Shown here piece after piece: positions 9,190 through 18,629 of a stretch of 60,892 nucleotides of DNA; position 1 is the stretch's first letter, and the number at the start of each line of letters is the position of its first letter. The notes below the pieces were generated by a model. It did no database searches, was not told the origin of the DNA, and saw only the letters and a list, made by a program, of their open reading frames with translations. The stretch is from Collinsella sp. (GTDB taxonomy: Bacteria; Actinomycetota; Coriobacteriia; Coriobacteriales; Coriobacteriaceae). The position numbers and the translations under genes are program-made. The stretch covers positions 1 to 60,892 of the forward strand of contig DXLP01000012.1 in NCBI GenBank assembly GCA_019414645.1, written 5' to 3'.

Positions 9190-12100
9190 GTGTATCTCAA
9201 GTCCCTCACGCTCAAAGGGTTTAAGTCGTTTGCCGACCGCGCCCATATGACGTTTGAGCCGGGCCTGACCGTCATCGTCGGTCCCAACGGCTCGGGAAAA
9301 TCGAACATCTCCGACTCGATTCTGTGGGTTCTGGGCGAGCAGAGCGCCAAGCAGCTGCGCGGCCAGGCCATGGAAGACGTCATCTTCTCGGGCTCGTCGG
9401 CGCGCAAGCCGGTAGGCGTGGCCGAGGTCACGCTGGTTCTCGACAATTCGGACCATATGCTGCCCGTCGACTTTGACGAGGTGGCTATCACCCGTCGTAT
9501 GTACCGCTCGGGCGAAAGCGAGTACCTCATCAACTCGAGCCCGTGCCGCCTGATGGACATTCAGGACATCCTGCACGATTCGGGACTGGGCAAGGATACG
9601 CATTCCATCATCAGCCAGGGCAAGCTCGATGCCATTTTGCAGAGCCGCCCCGAGGAGCGCCGTGCCCTCATTGAGGAGGCCGCCGGCATCTCCAAACACA
9701 AGCGTCGCAAGGAACGTGCGCTCAAAAAGATCAAGTCGATGGACGAGCACCTGACCCGTGCCCGCGATATCAATAAGGAAATCGCCCGTCAGCTGCGGCC
9801 GCTGGAGCGTCAGGTCGATCGCGCGCGCAAGTACAAAGAGCTGTCCTCGCGCGCGAACGAGCTTACGCAGATGCTGGCCGTCGATGAGCTGCGTTCACTG
9901 CAATCGCAGTGGAACGACCTGGAGAGCCGCTCCAAGGAGGGCGCTGCCGAGCTTGAGCTCGCGCAATACCGCTTGGGTGAAAAGGAGCGCGAGCTCGAGA
10001 AGCTCCAAGTTATGCTCGAGGAAAAGGGCCTGTTTGTGGGCGACTTGGGCGAGCAGCGCCGTCATATGCAAGACGTGGTCGGTCGCATTAACTCCGATAT
10101 GCGCCTGCTCGAGGAAAAGGGCCATAACATGGTGTCGCGCCTGTCCGACATGCGTGGCCAGATCTCGAGCTCCGAGCATCAGCGCCGTCGCGTGGTTGAG
10201 GAGCTCGAGGACGCACGTGCTCAGCTCGAGGAAGTGACCGGCGCGCATATGCAGGCCCAGGAGGACGTTGACGCCGCTGGTCCTGCCGCCGCCGAGCTCC
10301 ACGAGCGTCGCGTTGCGCTCGACAATCAGATTTCGCAGCTCACGCGCGAACAGCGCGATGTGCAGCGCGTTGCCGATAATGCTGCGCTCGAGCTCGCCAA
10401 GGTGAAGGACTCGCTGAGCAACGCCGAGGTCGAGGACAACATGTATGCCTCGCGCCTGGAGCAGATCGATGAACAGCTCGAGGAGGTCACGGCATCGCTT
10501 GATAGCCGCCGCGACCGTGCTGAGGAGCTTGAGAGCGCCCTTGAGGCGGCTCGTCAGGCCCAGAGCGATGCGCGCGAGGCCACCGAGACGGCACGGGCTG
10601 CCCTCAAGGACCTGCGTGCCCGCGAAGGCGAGGCACGCAACAAGCTGTCCGAGGTGCGCTCGGAGCTTGCCAGCCAAAAGAAGCTTGATGCTCGCATGGC
10701 CGACAGCTCGCCGCTCGTAAGCCGTCTGGTGGGCGCGCTGGGCGACGATGTCTCGGGTCGTCTGGGCGATGTGCTCGAGGCACCTCGTGAGCTTGAGGGC
10801 CTGGTTGAGCAGCTGCTCGCCGGCGATATCGATGCCCTGTTGTTCGATAACGCTGCCGCACTTGAGCGCGCCGGTCGCGCTGCGCTGGACCAGAAGAAGG
10901 CCTCGGGCGAGGCGCTGCTGGTGGCGCGCAGCGTGAGTGGCTCTGCGGCTGCCGAGGGTGCCGCCGGTACCCGTCTTGTTGATCGTCTGTCCGTGCGAGC
11001 GGGCTACGGTCCGGTCGTCGAGGCATTGCTCGGCGGCTATTACGTGGTCGATGACTTGGCTGCCGCGCTGTCCGCGCCGGTCGTTGATGGCGTGACCTAT
11101 GTGACTCCCGATGGCGCCCGCGTTGCCTGCGGCGGCCTGGTTCGCGTGGGGCTTGATGCCGGCGAGGCTTCGGGCGCCCTGGAGCGCAAGCGTCGTATCC
11201 GCGAGCTGGAAGGCCTGGAGCCCGATCTTGCTGCCGCGTTTGAGCATGTTTCTGATCAGGTCGTCGAGGCCAATGCGGCCGTTGAGGAGGCCCGTGCTGC
11301 CGAGGGCGATGCTGCCGGCGAGATTGCCCGCCTTGAGGGCGAGCGTCGCTCCCTGCTGTCCGAGATCGGCCGCCTGGAGCAGAGTGCCAACAACGCCGAG
11401 GTCGAGCGCGTGCGTATTTCCAAGAGCCGCGAGCAGGCTGCCGAGGCCGTTCGTGCTGCACGTCCGCGCGTGGATGAACTTACCCGTTCGCGTGACGAGG
11501 CTCGTGCGCAAGCGAGCGATCTGGGCTTGCAGATTGCCGAGGCCAATGATGAGCTCGATCGCGTGCGCCGTGATGATTCCGAGGCAGCCGGCAAGCTCGC
11601 CGATGCCAACGTCCGCCTGGCCCAGACGAGCGAGCGCCTGCGTTCGCTGAAGGGCCGCGTGCCCGATCTTGAGCATCGCCTGGAAGGCATCGACCGCCGT
11701 ATCCGCGGAACACGCCAGGCCTCGCGCTCGCTTGAGCTGCTGCGCCTTCGCGTCGATCCCATGCACGAGCGCTATTCTGCCCTGTTGGAGCGCGCCTCGG
11801 ACTGGGCTGCGCGCTTGCGCGATCAGGCAACGCTTGAGGAGGCGGACTCGGCTTCGCTAAAGAAGACCATCGAGGACGCCAAGACCGAGGTCGCCCGCGC
11901 CAAAGAGAGGGTCGATGCTGCCGCCACGACGCAAAATGAGTTCAAGGTGGCGCGCGGCAAGCTCGAGGTGCAGGTAGAGGCTGCCATTAAGGCCATCACC
12001 GCCGACGGCACCACGGTGCTCGAGGAGGCGCTCATGCTGCCGGCGCCCACCGATCGCGACGCTGCCGAGCGCGAGCTCAACCAACTCGTGCGCCAAATCA

Positions 12101-12726
12101 ACAATCTGGGCCCCGTGAACCAGGTTGCCATGGAGGAGTACGAGCAGCTCAAGCGCCGCGCCGATTACATCGAGGAGCAACTGGCCGATCTGGAGAGCGC
12201 GCGCAAGGCGCTCACCAAGATCACCGTGGCGATTGACCGCAAGATGCGCAAGGCGTTCCTGGTGACGTTTGAGAAGGTCGACGCGAACTTCCGCGAGATC
12301 TTCGTCATGCTCTTCCCGGGTGGTCAGGCTCACCTTGAGATGACCGATCCCGAGCATCCTGCCGAGACGGGCATTGAGGTCGTGGCGCAGCCGCGCGGCA
12401 AACGCATCACCAAGATGATGCTCATGTCGGGCGGCGAGAAGAGCCTGACGGCGCTCGCCCTGCTCTTTGCCGTGTATCGCACGCGTACGGTGCCGTTCTA
12501 TGTGCTGGACGAGGTCGAGGCGGCGCTCGACGACGCCAACCTGTCCAAGCTCATCGGTGCTCTCGATGTGCTGCGTTCCGATACGCAGCTCTTGGTAATC
12601 TCGCATCAGCGCCGTACTATGGAGGATGCTGACGTTCTCTACGGCGTCTCGATGCAAGCCGACGGCGTCAGTCGCGTCGTCTCGCAAAAACTCGATCGCG
12701 AAACCGGAAAGGTCGTGAATGCATAA
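9190..12726 (+). CDS. smc: Chromosome segregation ATPase SMC
   Basis: A full-length 1178-residue SMC. The N-terminal head has Walker A GPNGSGKSN near 32-40. Two long coiled coils (about 170-500 and 680-1010) flank a hinge (about 510-670). The C-terminal head has the ABC signature LMSGGEKS near 1079 and Walker B FYVLDEVEAALDD near 1104-1116. SMC dimers with ScpA/ScpB organise and resolve newly replicated chromosomes. Start is GTG at 9190, ten bases after the rnc stop. The stop overlaps the ftsY start (TAATG). Confidence 0.97.
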   Translation: MYLKSLTLKGFKSFADRAHMTFEPGLTVIVGPNGSGKSNISDSILWVLGEQSAKQLRGQAMEDVIFSGSSARKPVGVAEVTLVLDNSDHMLPVDFDEVAITRRMYRSGESEYLINSSPCRLMDIQDILHDSGLGKDTHSIISQGKLDAILQSRPEERRALIEEAAGISKHKRRKERALKKIKSMDEHLTRARDINKEIARQLRPLERQVDRARKYKELSSRANELTQMLAVDELRSLQSQWNDLESRSKEGAAELELAQYRLGEKERELEKLQVMLEEKGLFVGDLGEQRRHMQDVVGRINSDMRLLEEKGHNMVSRLSDMRGQISSSEHQRRRVVEELEDARAQLEEVTGAHMQAQEDVDAAGPAAAELHERRVALDNQISQLTREQRDVQRVADNAALELAKVKDSLSNAEVEDNMYASRLEQIDEQLEEVTASLDSRRDRAEELESALEAARQAQSDAREATETARAALKDLRAREGEARNKLSEVRSELASQKKLDARMADSSPLVSRLVGALGDDVSGRLGDVLEAPRELEGLVEQLLAGDIDALLFDNAAALERAGRAALDQKKASGEALLVARSVSGSAAAEGAAGTRLVDRLSVRAGYGPVVEALLGGYYVVDDLAAALSAPVVDGVTYVTPDGARVACGGLVRVGLDAGEASGALERKRRIRELEGLEPDLAAAFEHVSDQVVEANAAVEEARAAEGDAAGEIARLEGERRSLLSEIGRLEQSANNAEVERVRISKSREQAAEAVRAARPRVDELTRSRDEARAQASDLGLQIAEANDELDRVRRDDSEAAGKLADANVRLAQTSERLRSLKGRVPDLEHRLEGIDRRIRGTRQASRSLELLRLRVDPMHERYSALLERASDWAARLRDQATLEEADSASLKKTIEDAKTEVARAKERVDAAATTQNEFKVARGKLEVQVEAAIKAITADGTTVLEEALMLPAPTDRDAAERELNQLVRQINNLGPVNQVAMEEYEQLKRRADYIEEQLADLESARKALTKITVAIDRKMRKAFLVTFEKVDANFREIFVMLFPGGQAHLEMTDPEHPAETGIEVVAQPRGKRITKMMLMSGGEKSLTALALLFAVYRTRTVPFYVLDEVEAALDDANLSKLIGALDVLRSDTQLLVISHQRRTMEDADVLYGVSMQADGVSRVVSQKLDRETGKVVNA

Positions 12727-13643
12727 TGGGATTCTTTGACGCACTCTCGCGCGGACTTGAGCGCAGCCGCGAGGCCCTCAACGAGGTCTTCTACTTTGGC
12801 GGTGAGGTTGACGAGGATTTTTGGGAGGACCTTGAGGACACCCTCGTTATGGGTGACATGGGTGCCGAGGTCGCCATTCAGGTCTCCGATGACCTGCGCG
12901 ACGCCGCTGCCAAGAAGAACCTCAAGACCGCCCCGCAGCTTCGCCGCGCCCTGGCCGAGCAGCTCGAGGGCCATTTTGTGCCTGTTGAGCGCGACCCGTT
13001 TTCCGATACGCCGAGCTGCGTGCTGTTTGTGGGCATCAACGGTGCCGGCAAGACCACCACGGTCGGCAAGATCGCGAGCGCCATGGCCGCCCGCGGGAAG
13101 AACGTGGTGATCGGTTCGGCCGACACCTTCCGCGCCGCCGCCATCGAGCAGCTCGATGTGTGGGGCCAGCGTGCCGGCGTACCGGTTATCAAGCGTGACC
13201 GCGGCTCCGATCCGGCGAGCGTGTGCTATGACGTGCTCGACGAGGCCGATAAGCGCGGCAGCGACCTGGTGCTCATTGATACCGCCGGTCGTCTGCACAC
13301 GAGCCCCGAGCTCATGCGCGAGCTCGCTAAGGTGGTCAATGTGACTCGTAAGCGCGCCGCCAATATGGCCGCCGGTCCCATGCCGGTCTCGGTCGTGCTT
13401 GTGATCGATGCCGCTACTGGTCAGAACGGTCTGAACCAGGCGCTCGAGTTTAACGAGGCGCTGGGCCTGGACGGTATTATCATGACTAAGCTCGACGGCA
13501 CGGCTAAGGGCGGTATCGCCATGGCCGTGGCCGAGAAGCTCAAGCTCCCGATCCTGCGCATCGGCGTGGGCGAGCAGGTCGATGACCTGCAGGAGTTTAA
13601 CGCCAAAGATTTCTGCCGCGCCCTGGTGGGCGAGTCCAACTAA
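12726..13643 (+). CDS. ftsY: Signal recognition particle receptor FtsY
   Basis: FtsY is the membrane-associated GTPase receptor that docks SRP-ribosome complexes at the Sec translocon. The 305 residues are essentially the NG domain: P-loop GINGAGKTTT near 104-113, DTFRAAAIEQL, DTAGR near 185-189 and TKLDGTAKGG near 253. It lacks the long acidic A domain of enteric FtsY, as is usual in Gram-positive bacteria. The start overlaps the smc stop. ffh, its GTPase partner, follows after ten bases. Confidence 0.96.
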   Translation: MGFFDALSRGLERSREALNEVFYFGGEVDEDFWEDLEDTLVMGDMGAEVAIQVSDDLRDAAAKKNLKTAPQLRRALAEQLEGHFVPVERDPFSDTPSCVLFVGINGAGKTTTVGKIASAMAARGKNVVIGSADTFRAAAIEQLDVWGQRAGVPVIKRDRGSDPASVCYDVLDEADKRGSDLVLIDTAGRLHTSPELMRELAKVVNVTRKRAANMAAGPMPVSVVLVIDAATGQNGLNQALEFNEALGLDGIIMTKLDGTAKGGIAMAVAEKLKLPILRIGVGEQVDDLQEFNAKDFCRALVGESN

Positions 13644-13653
13644 GGAGTAACCA

Positions 13654-15129
13654 GTGTTTGATTCCCTGAGCGATCGCCTCAACGACACATTTGACCGCCT
13701 GCGCGGCAAGGGTAAGCTGACCGAGGCCGATATTACTTCGGCCATGCGCGATATTCGCATGGCCCTGCTCGAGGCCGACGTTAACTTTAAGGTCGTCAAG
13801 GAGTTCGTCGCCAAGACCAAGGAGCGCTGCATGACCGCCGAGGTCATGGAGTCGCTGTCGCCGGCGCAAAACGTCGTCAAGATCGTGCTCGACGAGCTCA
13901 CCGAGATGCTCGGCTCAACCGAGAGCAAGCTCGTCTTTAGCAACCGTATTCCCAATGTCATCATGCTCGTGGGCCTGCAGGGCTCCGGTAAGACCACGGC
14001 GGCCGTAAAGCTGGCCTACCTGCTCAAGAAGCAGGGCCGCTCGCCGCTGCTCGCCGCGTGCGACGTCTACCGTCCCGCCGCTGCCGACCAGCTTGCCACG
14101 CTCGGCGGCGAGATTGGCGTACCAGTCTTTCGCGGCGACGGTGCGCACCCGGTCGATATCGCCAAGGGCGCCATCCAAGAGGCCGTCGATCACCTGCGTG
14201 ACGTGGTCATCGTCGATACCGCCGGTCGTCTTCAGATCGACGAGCAGATGATGCAGGAGGCCGTCGACATCAAGAAGGCCGTCAAGCCCGACCAGGTGCT
14301 GATGGTCGTCGACGCCATGACCGGCCAGGACATCGTCAACGTCGTCTCGACCTTCGCCGATCGCACCGACTTTGACGGTGTGATCATCTCCAAGCTCGAC
14401 GGCGATGCCCGTGGCGGCGGCGCACTTTCGGTGCGTCAGGTGACCGGTAAGCCCATCAAGTTTGTGAGCATGGGCGAGAAACCCGATTCGCTTGAGCCGT
14501 TCTATCCCGATCGCATGGCCAAGCGCATTCTGGGCATGGGCGATGTTGTCGGCATTATCGAGAAGGCCCAGGAGGCAGCCGATGCAGAGCAGCTTGAGGC
14601 TGCCGAGCGTATGCTGCGCGAGGGCTTCACCATGAACGATATGCTCGACCAGATGAAAGCCGTCAAAAAGATGGGCGGCATGAAGGGTATCCTGGGCATG
14701 CTTCCCGGTGGCCAGCGCGCGCTCAACCAGATGGGCGGCAACCTGGACGAGGGCATCTTCGATAAGAACGAGGCCATCATCATGTCGATGACCAAGGAGG
14801 AGCGCCTGCGTCCCTCCATCATCAACGGCCAGCGCCGCGCACGTATCGCCAAGGGCGCCGGCGTAACCCCCACCGAGGTCAACAGCCTTATGAAGCAGTG
14901 GGGCGAGATGAATAAGATGATGGGCCGCATGCGCACGATGGCCAATCAGGCACAGGCCGGCGGCAAGAAGGGCAAAAAGGGTAAGAAGGGCAAAAAGATG
15001 CGCATGCCCAATATTCCCGGCCTAGATGCCATGGGTCTGGGCGGTATGGGTGGCCTGGGAACGGGCGGCCCCAAGTCCGATATGGACCTGCTGCGTCAAA
15101 TGGAAGCGCAGATGCGTAATAAGAAGTAA
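13654..15129 (+). CDS. ffh: Signal recognition particle protein Ffh (SRP54)
   Basis: Ffh binds signal peptides and 4.5S RNA and targets ribosomes to FtsY. The 491-residue protein has an N domain, a P-loop GLQGSGKTT near 108-116, DTAGR near 189, TKLDG-type motif SKLDGDARGG and a Met-rich M domain (about 320-440). The unusual part is a GKKG-type lysine repeat near 437-450 followed by a Gly/Met-rich tail, longer than the Bacillus protein. The start is GTG at 13654 after AAGGAG. Confidence 0.96.
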   Translation: MFDSLSDRLNDTFDRLRGKGKLTEADITSAMRDIRMALLEADVNFKVVKEFVAKTKERCMTAEVMESLSPAQNVVKIVLDELTEMLGSTESKLVFSNRIPNVIMLVGLQGSGKTTAAVKLAYLLKKQGRSPLLAACDVYRPAAADQLATLGGEIGVPVFRGDGAHPVDIAKGAIQEAVDHLRDVVIVDTAGRLQIDEQMMQEAVDIKKAVKPDQVLMVVDAMTGQDIVNVVSTFADRTDFDGVIISKLDGDARGGGALSVRQVTGKPIKFVSMGEKPDSLEPFYPDRMAKRILGMGDVVGIIEKAQEAADAEQLEAAERMLREGFTMNDMLDQMKAVKKMGGMKGILGMLPGGQRALNQMGGNLDEGIFDKNEAIIMSMTKEERLRPSIINGQRRARIAKGAGVTPTEVNSLMKQWGEMNKMMGRMRTMANQAQAGGKKGKKGKKGKKMRMPNIPGLDAMGLGGMGGLGTGGPKSDMDLLRQMEAQMRNKK

Positions 15130-15149
15130 CGACCGGTTGAGTCGTATAT

Positions 15150-15189
15150 GGCGAAGGCCGCCTGGATGGTGTTCCAGGCGGCCTTCGCC
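15150..15189. terminator. Bidirectional hairpin between convergent ffh and DUF134/NifX-like gene
   Basis: Two perfectly complementary 16-base arms (15150-15165 and 15174-15189) are separated by an eight-base loop. The following T-tract is weak (GTTCGTTT). Its place between two converging genes supports a terminator role. Confidence 0.6.
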
Positions 15190-15245
15190 GTTCGTTTATG
15201 GATTGTTGCACGTGCGGAAGCTTGCTGGCGCCAAGGCATTTGACG

Positions 15246-16010
15246 TTAGTGGCAGCCGCAGCCCTCGTGTCCATCATGGTCGTGATAGCCGTGGCAGCCG
15301 CAGGACTCGCCATGCTCATGGGCGTGCTCGTGGTTGTGTCCGTGGCAGTCGCAGGTGGCTTCGCTGGTCTGCGCGAGCGTGCCTGCGATGAGGGCTTCGA
15401 CGCAAGCGTCGCAGTTGCCTTGGGCTCCTGCATAGACGGTGATGCCGGCCTGTGCGAGCGCATTGATGGCGCCGCCTCCGATGCCGCCGCAGATGAGCGT
15501 GTCAACGCCACCGTTGGCGAGCAGGCCCGCCAAGGCGCCGTGGCCGGTGCCACCGGTGCCTACGACCTGCTCGTTGAGCACCTTGCCATCCTGGATGTCA
15601 TAGATCTTGAACTGCTCGCTGCGGCCAAAGTGCATAAAGATGTTGCCGTTGTCGTACGTCGTTGCCACCCTCATGGCGTCGACCTCCTTTGCTGGCCATG
15701 CGGCCGTTGTCGTGGTGATGGGGGAGTACGCGATGTTGCCGCCTTCGATGACGATCGCTCGTCCATTGACCAGCGCGTTTGCCACCTTGCGATGCGCGCG
15801 GCTGCAGATTGCCGCCACCGTGGCGCGGGCAATGCCCATGCGCTGGGCGACTTCCTCCTGATTGAGGCCTTCCAGGTCGCACAGACGCAGGACTTCGAGC
15901 TCGTCGACCGTCATCTCGATGGCGTCTCCGCTGGCAAGACCATCAGGGGTAAAGCTGCGATATTCGGGGATGATCCCGACGCGGCGCAGTTTTTCGCGTC
16001 TTCCTGCCAT
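15246..16010 (-). CDS. DUF134 HTH + NifX/NifB-like domain protein with His/Cys-rich tail
   Basis: A 254-residue two-domain protein. The N-terminal part (about 1-90) is a DUF134-type sigma-70-region-4-like helix-turn-helix (EVLRLCDLEGLNQEEVAQRMG, then ARATVAAICSRAHRKV). A dinitrogenase iron-molybdenum cofactor (NifX/NafY-like) domain follows at about 105-215 (MRVATTYDNGNIFMHFGRSEQF). The last 35 residues hold about a dozen His and seven Cys and should bind metal. AAGGAG on the minus strand lies five bases before the ATG at 16010; a GTG at 16016 overlaps that site. There are no nitrogenase genes nearby, so a metal- or redox-sensing regulator is more likely than cofactor synthesis. That is inference. 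Confidence 0.8.
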   Translation of the reverse strand: MAGRREKLRRVGIIPEYRSFTPDGLASGDAIEMTVDELEVLRLCDLEGLNQEEVAQRMGIARATVAAICSRAHRKVANALVNGRAIVIEGGNIAYSPITTTTAAWPAKEVDAMRVATTYDNGNIFMHFGRSEQFKIYDIQDGKVLNEQVVGTGGTGHGALAGLLANGGVDTLICGGIGGGAINALAQAGITVYAGAQGNCDACVEALIAGTLAQTSEATCDCHGHNHEHAHEHGESCGCHGYHDHDGHEGCGCH

Positions 16011-16024
16011 GCACACTCCTTATC

Positions 16025-16036
16025 TGACATATGTCA
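16025..16036. promoter_or_regulatory. Operator-like palindrome upstream of the DUF134/NifX gene
   Basis: The perfect 12-base palindrome TGACATATGTCA lies 15 bases upstream of the minus-strand start codon. A near copy lies at 16078-16091. The pair suggests autoregulation by the HTH domain of the adjacent protein; this is inferred. Confidence 0.55.
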
Positions 16037-16077
16037 ACAATAGGATAACGCGTTAGTCGTTGGGCGCAAGGCATTTC

Positions 16078-16091
16078 TGTCATATGTCAGA
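16078..16091. promoter_or_regulatory. Second operator-like palindrome, imperfect copy
   Basis: TGTCATATGTCAG preceded by C forms CTG...CAG arms around CATATG with one mismatched pair. It shares the CATATGTCA core with the site at 16025-16036, about 53 bases away, close to five helical turns. Confidence 0.5.
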
Positions 16092-16166
16092 AAAAGGCTA
16101 AGATGCCTCGTTGCCGCATGCGGAGCCGCGCTGCCGTGCATTGCGTGTGCCGGACTAAGTGTCCAA

Positions 16167-16194
16167 TTCGACACTCGCGCGCCTGGGCTACAAT
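16167..16194 (+). promoter_or_regulatory. Candidate thyA promoter
   Basis: TACAAT at 16189-16194 matches a -10 box well. TTCGAC, 16 bases upstream, is only a weak -35. It lies 35 bases before the thyA start codon, in a suitable place. Confidence 0.4.
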
Positions 16195-16228
16195 AAATCT
16201 CGCTTATAGGCGACTGACAGGAGGGTCA

Positions 16229-17077
16229 ATGAGCAATGCTGATCAGCAGTTTGTAACCATGTGCCGCGATATCTTGGACCATGGCACCACCACCGAGGGC
16301 CAAAAGGTCCGTCCGGTGTGGGAGGACGGCACCCCTGCCTATACCATTAAAAACTTTGGTGTCACGGCGCGCTATGATCTGCGCGAGGAGTTCCCCGCGC
16401 TCACCCTGCGTCGTACGGCGCTTAAGTCTGCCATGGACGAGATTCTGTGGATCTATCAAAAGAAGTCCAATAACGTGCATGATCTCAACAGCCATATCTG
16501 GGATGAGTGGGCCGATGAGACCGGTTCCATCGGTAAAGCCTACGGCTATCAGATTGGTCAGAAGAGCCATTACGTCGAGGGCGACTTCGACCAGATGGAC
16601 CGTGTGCTGTACGACCTTAAGCACACGCCGTATAGTCGCCGCATTATGACCAATACGTACGTGTTTAGCGATCTGTCCGAGATGCACCTTTATCCGTGCG
16701 CCTATAGCGTGACCTATAACGTGACGCAGCGTCCTCAGGACGACAAGCCGACGCTCAACATGATTCTCAACCAGCGCAGCCAGGACATTTTGGCCGCGAA
16801 CAACTGGAACGTGTGCCAGTACGCCATTTTGCTGATGATGGTCGCGCAGTCGGTCGATATGATTCCCGGTGAGCTGCTGCACGTGATCGCCGACGCCCAT
16901 ATCTATGATCGTCATGTCGATATCGTCCGCGAGCTTATCGAGCGTCCGCAGTTTGCGGCACCCAAGGTAACGCTCAACCCCGATGTGCATGACTTCTATG
17001 CGTTTACGACCGATGACCTGATCGTCGAGGGCTATGAGCACGGCCCGCAGGTCAAGAACATTCCCATTGCGGTGTAG
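16229..17077 (+). CDS. thyA: Thymidylate synthase
   Basis: ThyA methylates dUMP to dTMP using methylene-tetrahydrofolate. The 282-residue product has the catalytic cysteine in HLYPCAYS (Cys157), a conserved Arg pair before it (YSRRIM), the LNQRSQDILAANNWN block and the substrate-binding HIYDRHVD segment. I chose ATG at 16229, after GGAGGG at 16220-16225. An upstream in-frame start at 16103 has no site and no family similarity. The dihydrofolate it produces is recycled by the product of the next gene, folA. Confidence 0.95.
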   Translation: MSNADQQFVTMCRDILDHGTTTEGQKVRPVWEDGTPAYTIKNFGVTARYDLREEFPALTLRRTALKSAMDEILWIYQKKSNNVHDLNSHIWDEWADETGSIGKAYGYQIGQKSHYVEGDFDQMDRVLYDLKHTPYSRRIMTNTYVFSDLSEMHLYPCAYSVTYNVTQRPQDDKPTLNMILNQRSQDILAANNWNVCQYAILLMMVAQSVDMIPGELLHVIADAHIYDRHVDIVRELIERPQFAAPKVTLNPDVHDFYAFTTDDLIVEGYEHGPQVKNIPIAV

Positions 17078-17086
17078 GTGGTGCTC

Positions 17087-17605
17087 ATGACGTGTAAGCT
17101 ATCTGCTATCGTCGCCGTGTGTGACGATTGGGGCATTGGGTGCGAGGGCGACATGGTGGTGTCCAATCGCGCCGATATGCGCCATTTTGTGGCCTGCACC
17201 AAGGGCTGCCCGGTTATCATGGGACGTAAGACGCTGCTGAGTTTTCCCGGCGGGCGTCCTCTCAAGAACCGCCGCAATATCGTGCTTACGCGCGATATGG
17301 GCTTTACCCACGAGGGCGTCGACGTGGTGCATAGCGTTGACGAAGCGCTCTCTGCGGTTGCCGATGGGCTCGTTGCCTGGGTGATCGGTGGCGGCGATGT
17401 CTATCGGCAGTTTTTGCCGTACTGCGTGGAGGCCGAGGTCACTCATAACCACTGCGTCCATCCCGTGGACACGTACTTTCCCGACTTGGACGCCGATCCC
17501 GCGTGGGAGATTGCGCAGCGTAGCGGGGTCGCGACGATTGCCGCCGGTGAGGGTGACGAGGGCGTCAATTATGAGTTCGTGACGTATCGTCGCATCGAGG
17601 CGTAA
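17087..17605 (+). CDS. folA: Dihydrofolate reductase
   Basis: DHFR reduces dihydrofolate with NADPH, regenerating the folate used by ThyA. The 172-residue product has the expected blocks: SAIVAVCDDWGIGCEGDM at the N-terminus, VIMGRKTLLSFPGGRPLKNR near 44-63, NIVLTRD, and a glycine-rich VIGGGDVYRQFLP. The ATG at 17087 is nine bases after the thyA stop, with GTAGGTGG before it. Two in-frame GTGs just upstream are possible alternatives. Coupled thyA-folA genes are common. Confidence 0.92.
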   Translation: MTCKLSAIVAVCDDWGIGCEGDMVVSNRADMRHFVACTKGCPVIMGRKTLLSFPGGRPLKNRRNIVLTRDMGFTHEGVDVVHSVDEALSAVADGLVAWVIGGGDVYRQFLPYCVEAEVTHNHCVHPVDTYFPDLDADPAWEIAQRSGVATIAAGEGDEGVNYEFVTYRRIEA

Positions 17606-17649
17606 ATCGTCTGGCGTGAACGGTATCATCGGGTTGATTGAATGCATGG

Positions 17650-17671
17650 GGCGGCGCTTAGCGTCGCCTCG
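17650..17671 (+). terminator. Possible terminator after thyA-folA
   Basis: GGCGGCGC and GCGTCGCC pair with two mismatch/wobble positions around a TTA loop, then TCGTTT. The T-tract is poor, so this is tentative. Confidence 0.35.
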
Positions 17672-17714
17672 TTTGGTATAGATGTGCTGTAAAGAAGGGT
17701 GCGGGCTGGCTGCT

Positions 17715-18629
17715 ATGACTGATGCCGTTGAGGTTCTGCGAATTGATTCGCTCGAGGACGAGCGGCTCGATGCCTACGTGCGACTGACCGAGCGCGAGCT
17801 GCGCTGCGTGTTGGAGCCGCAAAAGGGCATCTTTATCGCCGAGAGCGCCAAGGTCATCGAGCGTGCGGTGCGTGCCGGATATCAGCCGGTGAGCTTTCTT
17901 TTGGGCGAGCGCTGGCTCGACCAGATGATGCCGCTGTTTGAGCGCCTAGTCGTGCGCGAGGGCGCGGGTCCTGTTCCTGTGTTCGTCGCCTCCATGGAGC
18001 TCATGGAGCAGTTGACGGGCTTTAACGTGACGCGCGGCGCGCTGGCGGCGTTCCGTCGCCCGCGTCAGATTCCGGTTGATGAGTTCTTGGGCGGCGTCGT
18101 CGAGGCGGCGGGGGATCGTCCGGTGCGCGTGTGCGTGCTTGAGGGTATTGTCGATCACACCAATGTCGGCGCGATTTTCCGCTCGGGTGCCGCGCTCAAT
18201 GTCGACGGAATTCTGGTGAGCCCTACGTGCTGCGATCCGCTGTATCGTCGCTCGGCCCGCGTGAGCATGGGCACCGTGTTTCAGGTGCCGTGGACGCGCA
18301 TTGGCAGCGAGGCTCGTGTGTGGCCGCATGATGGTCTGAGCGCGTTGCACGATGCCGGTTTTTCGTGTGCCGCTATGGCGTTGACGGACGATTCCGTATC
18401 GCTGGACGATCCCGTGCTGCAGGAGATTGACCGCTTGGCAATCTTTATGGGTACCGAGGGTGCCGGCTTGGGCGCCAAGACCATTGCCGGCTGTGACCAC
18501 GCGGTGCGCATTCCGATGGCGCACGGGGTCGATTCGCTTAACGTGGCCGCGGCGAGCGCCGTCGCCTTTTGGCAGCTGTGCCCGCACGCGAGCAATGAGT
18601 ATCACTACCAGCCGGGTTTGTATCACTAG
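17715..18629 (+). CDS. TrmH/SpoU-family RNA 2'-O-methyltransferase
   Basis: A 304-residue SPOUT methyltransferase. The C-terminal catalytic domain (about 145-300) shows motif 1 DHTNVGAIFRSGAAL, motif 2 IFMGTEGAGL and motif 3 IPMAHGVDSLNVAAASAVAFW, which form the SAM-binding trefoil knot. The N-terminal part resembles the substrate-binding domain of 23S rRNA or tRNA methylases, but the exact target nucleotide cannot be read from sequence. I start at the ATG at 17715 because family members begin near here. An ATG at 17682 adds eleven Cys/Gly-rich residues and has no ribosome binding site. Confidence 0.86.
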   Translation: MTDAVEVLRIDSLEDERLDAYVRLTERELRCVLEPQKGIFIAESAKVIERAVRAGYQPVSFLLGERWLDQMMPLFERLVVREGAGPVPVFVASMELMEQLTGFNVTRGALAAFRRPRQIPVDEFLGGVVEAAGDRPVRVCVLEGIVDHTNVGAIFRSGAALNVDGILVSPTCCDPLYRRSARVSMGTVFQVPWTRIGSEARVWPHDGLSALHDAGFSCAAMALTDDSVSLDDPVLQEIDRLAIFMGTEGAGLGAKTIAGCDHAVRIPMAHGVDSLNVAAASAVAFWQLCPHASNEYHYQPGLYH

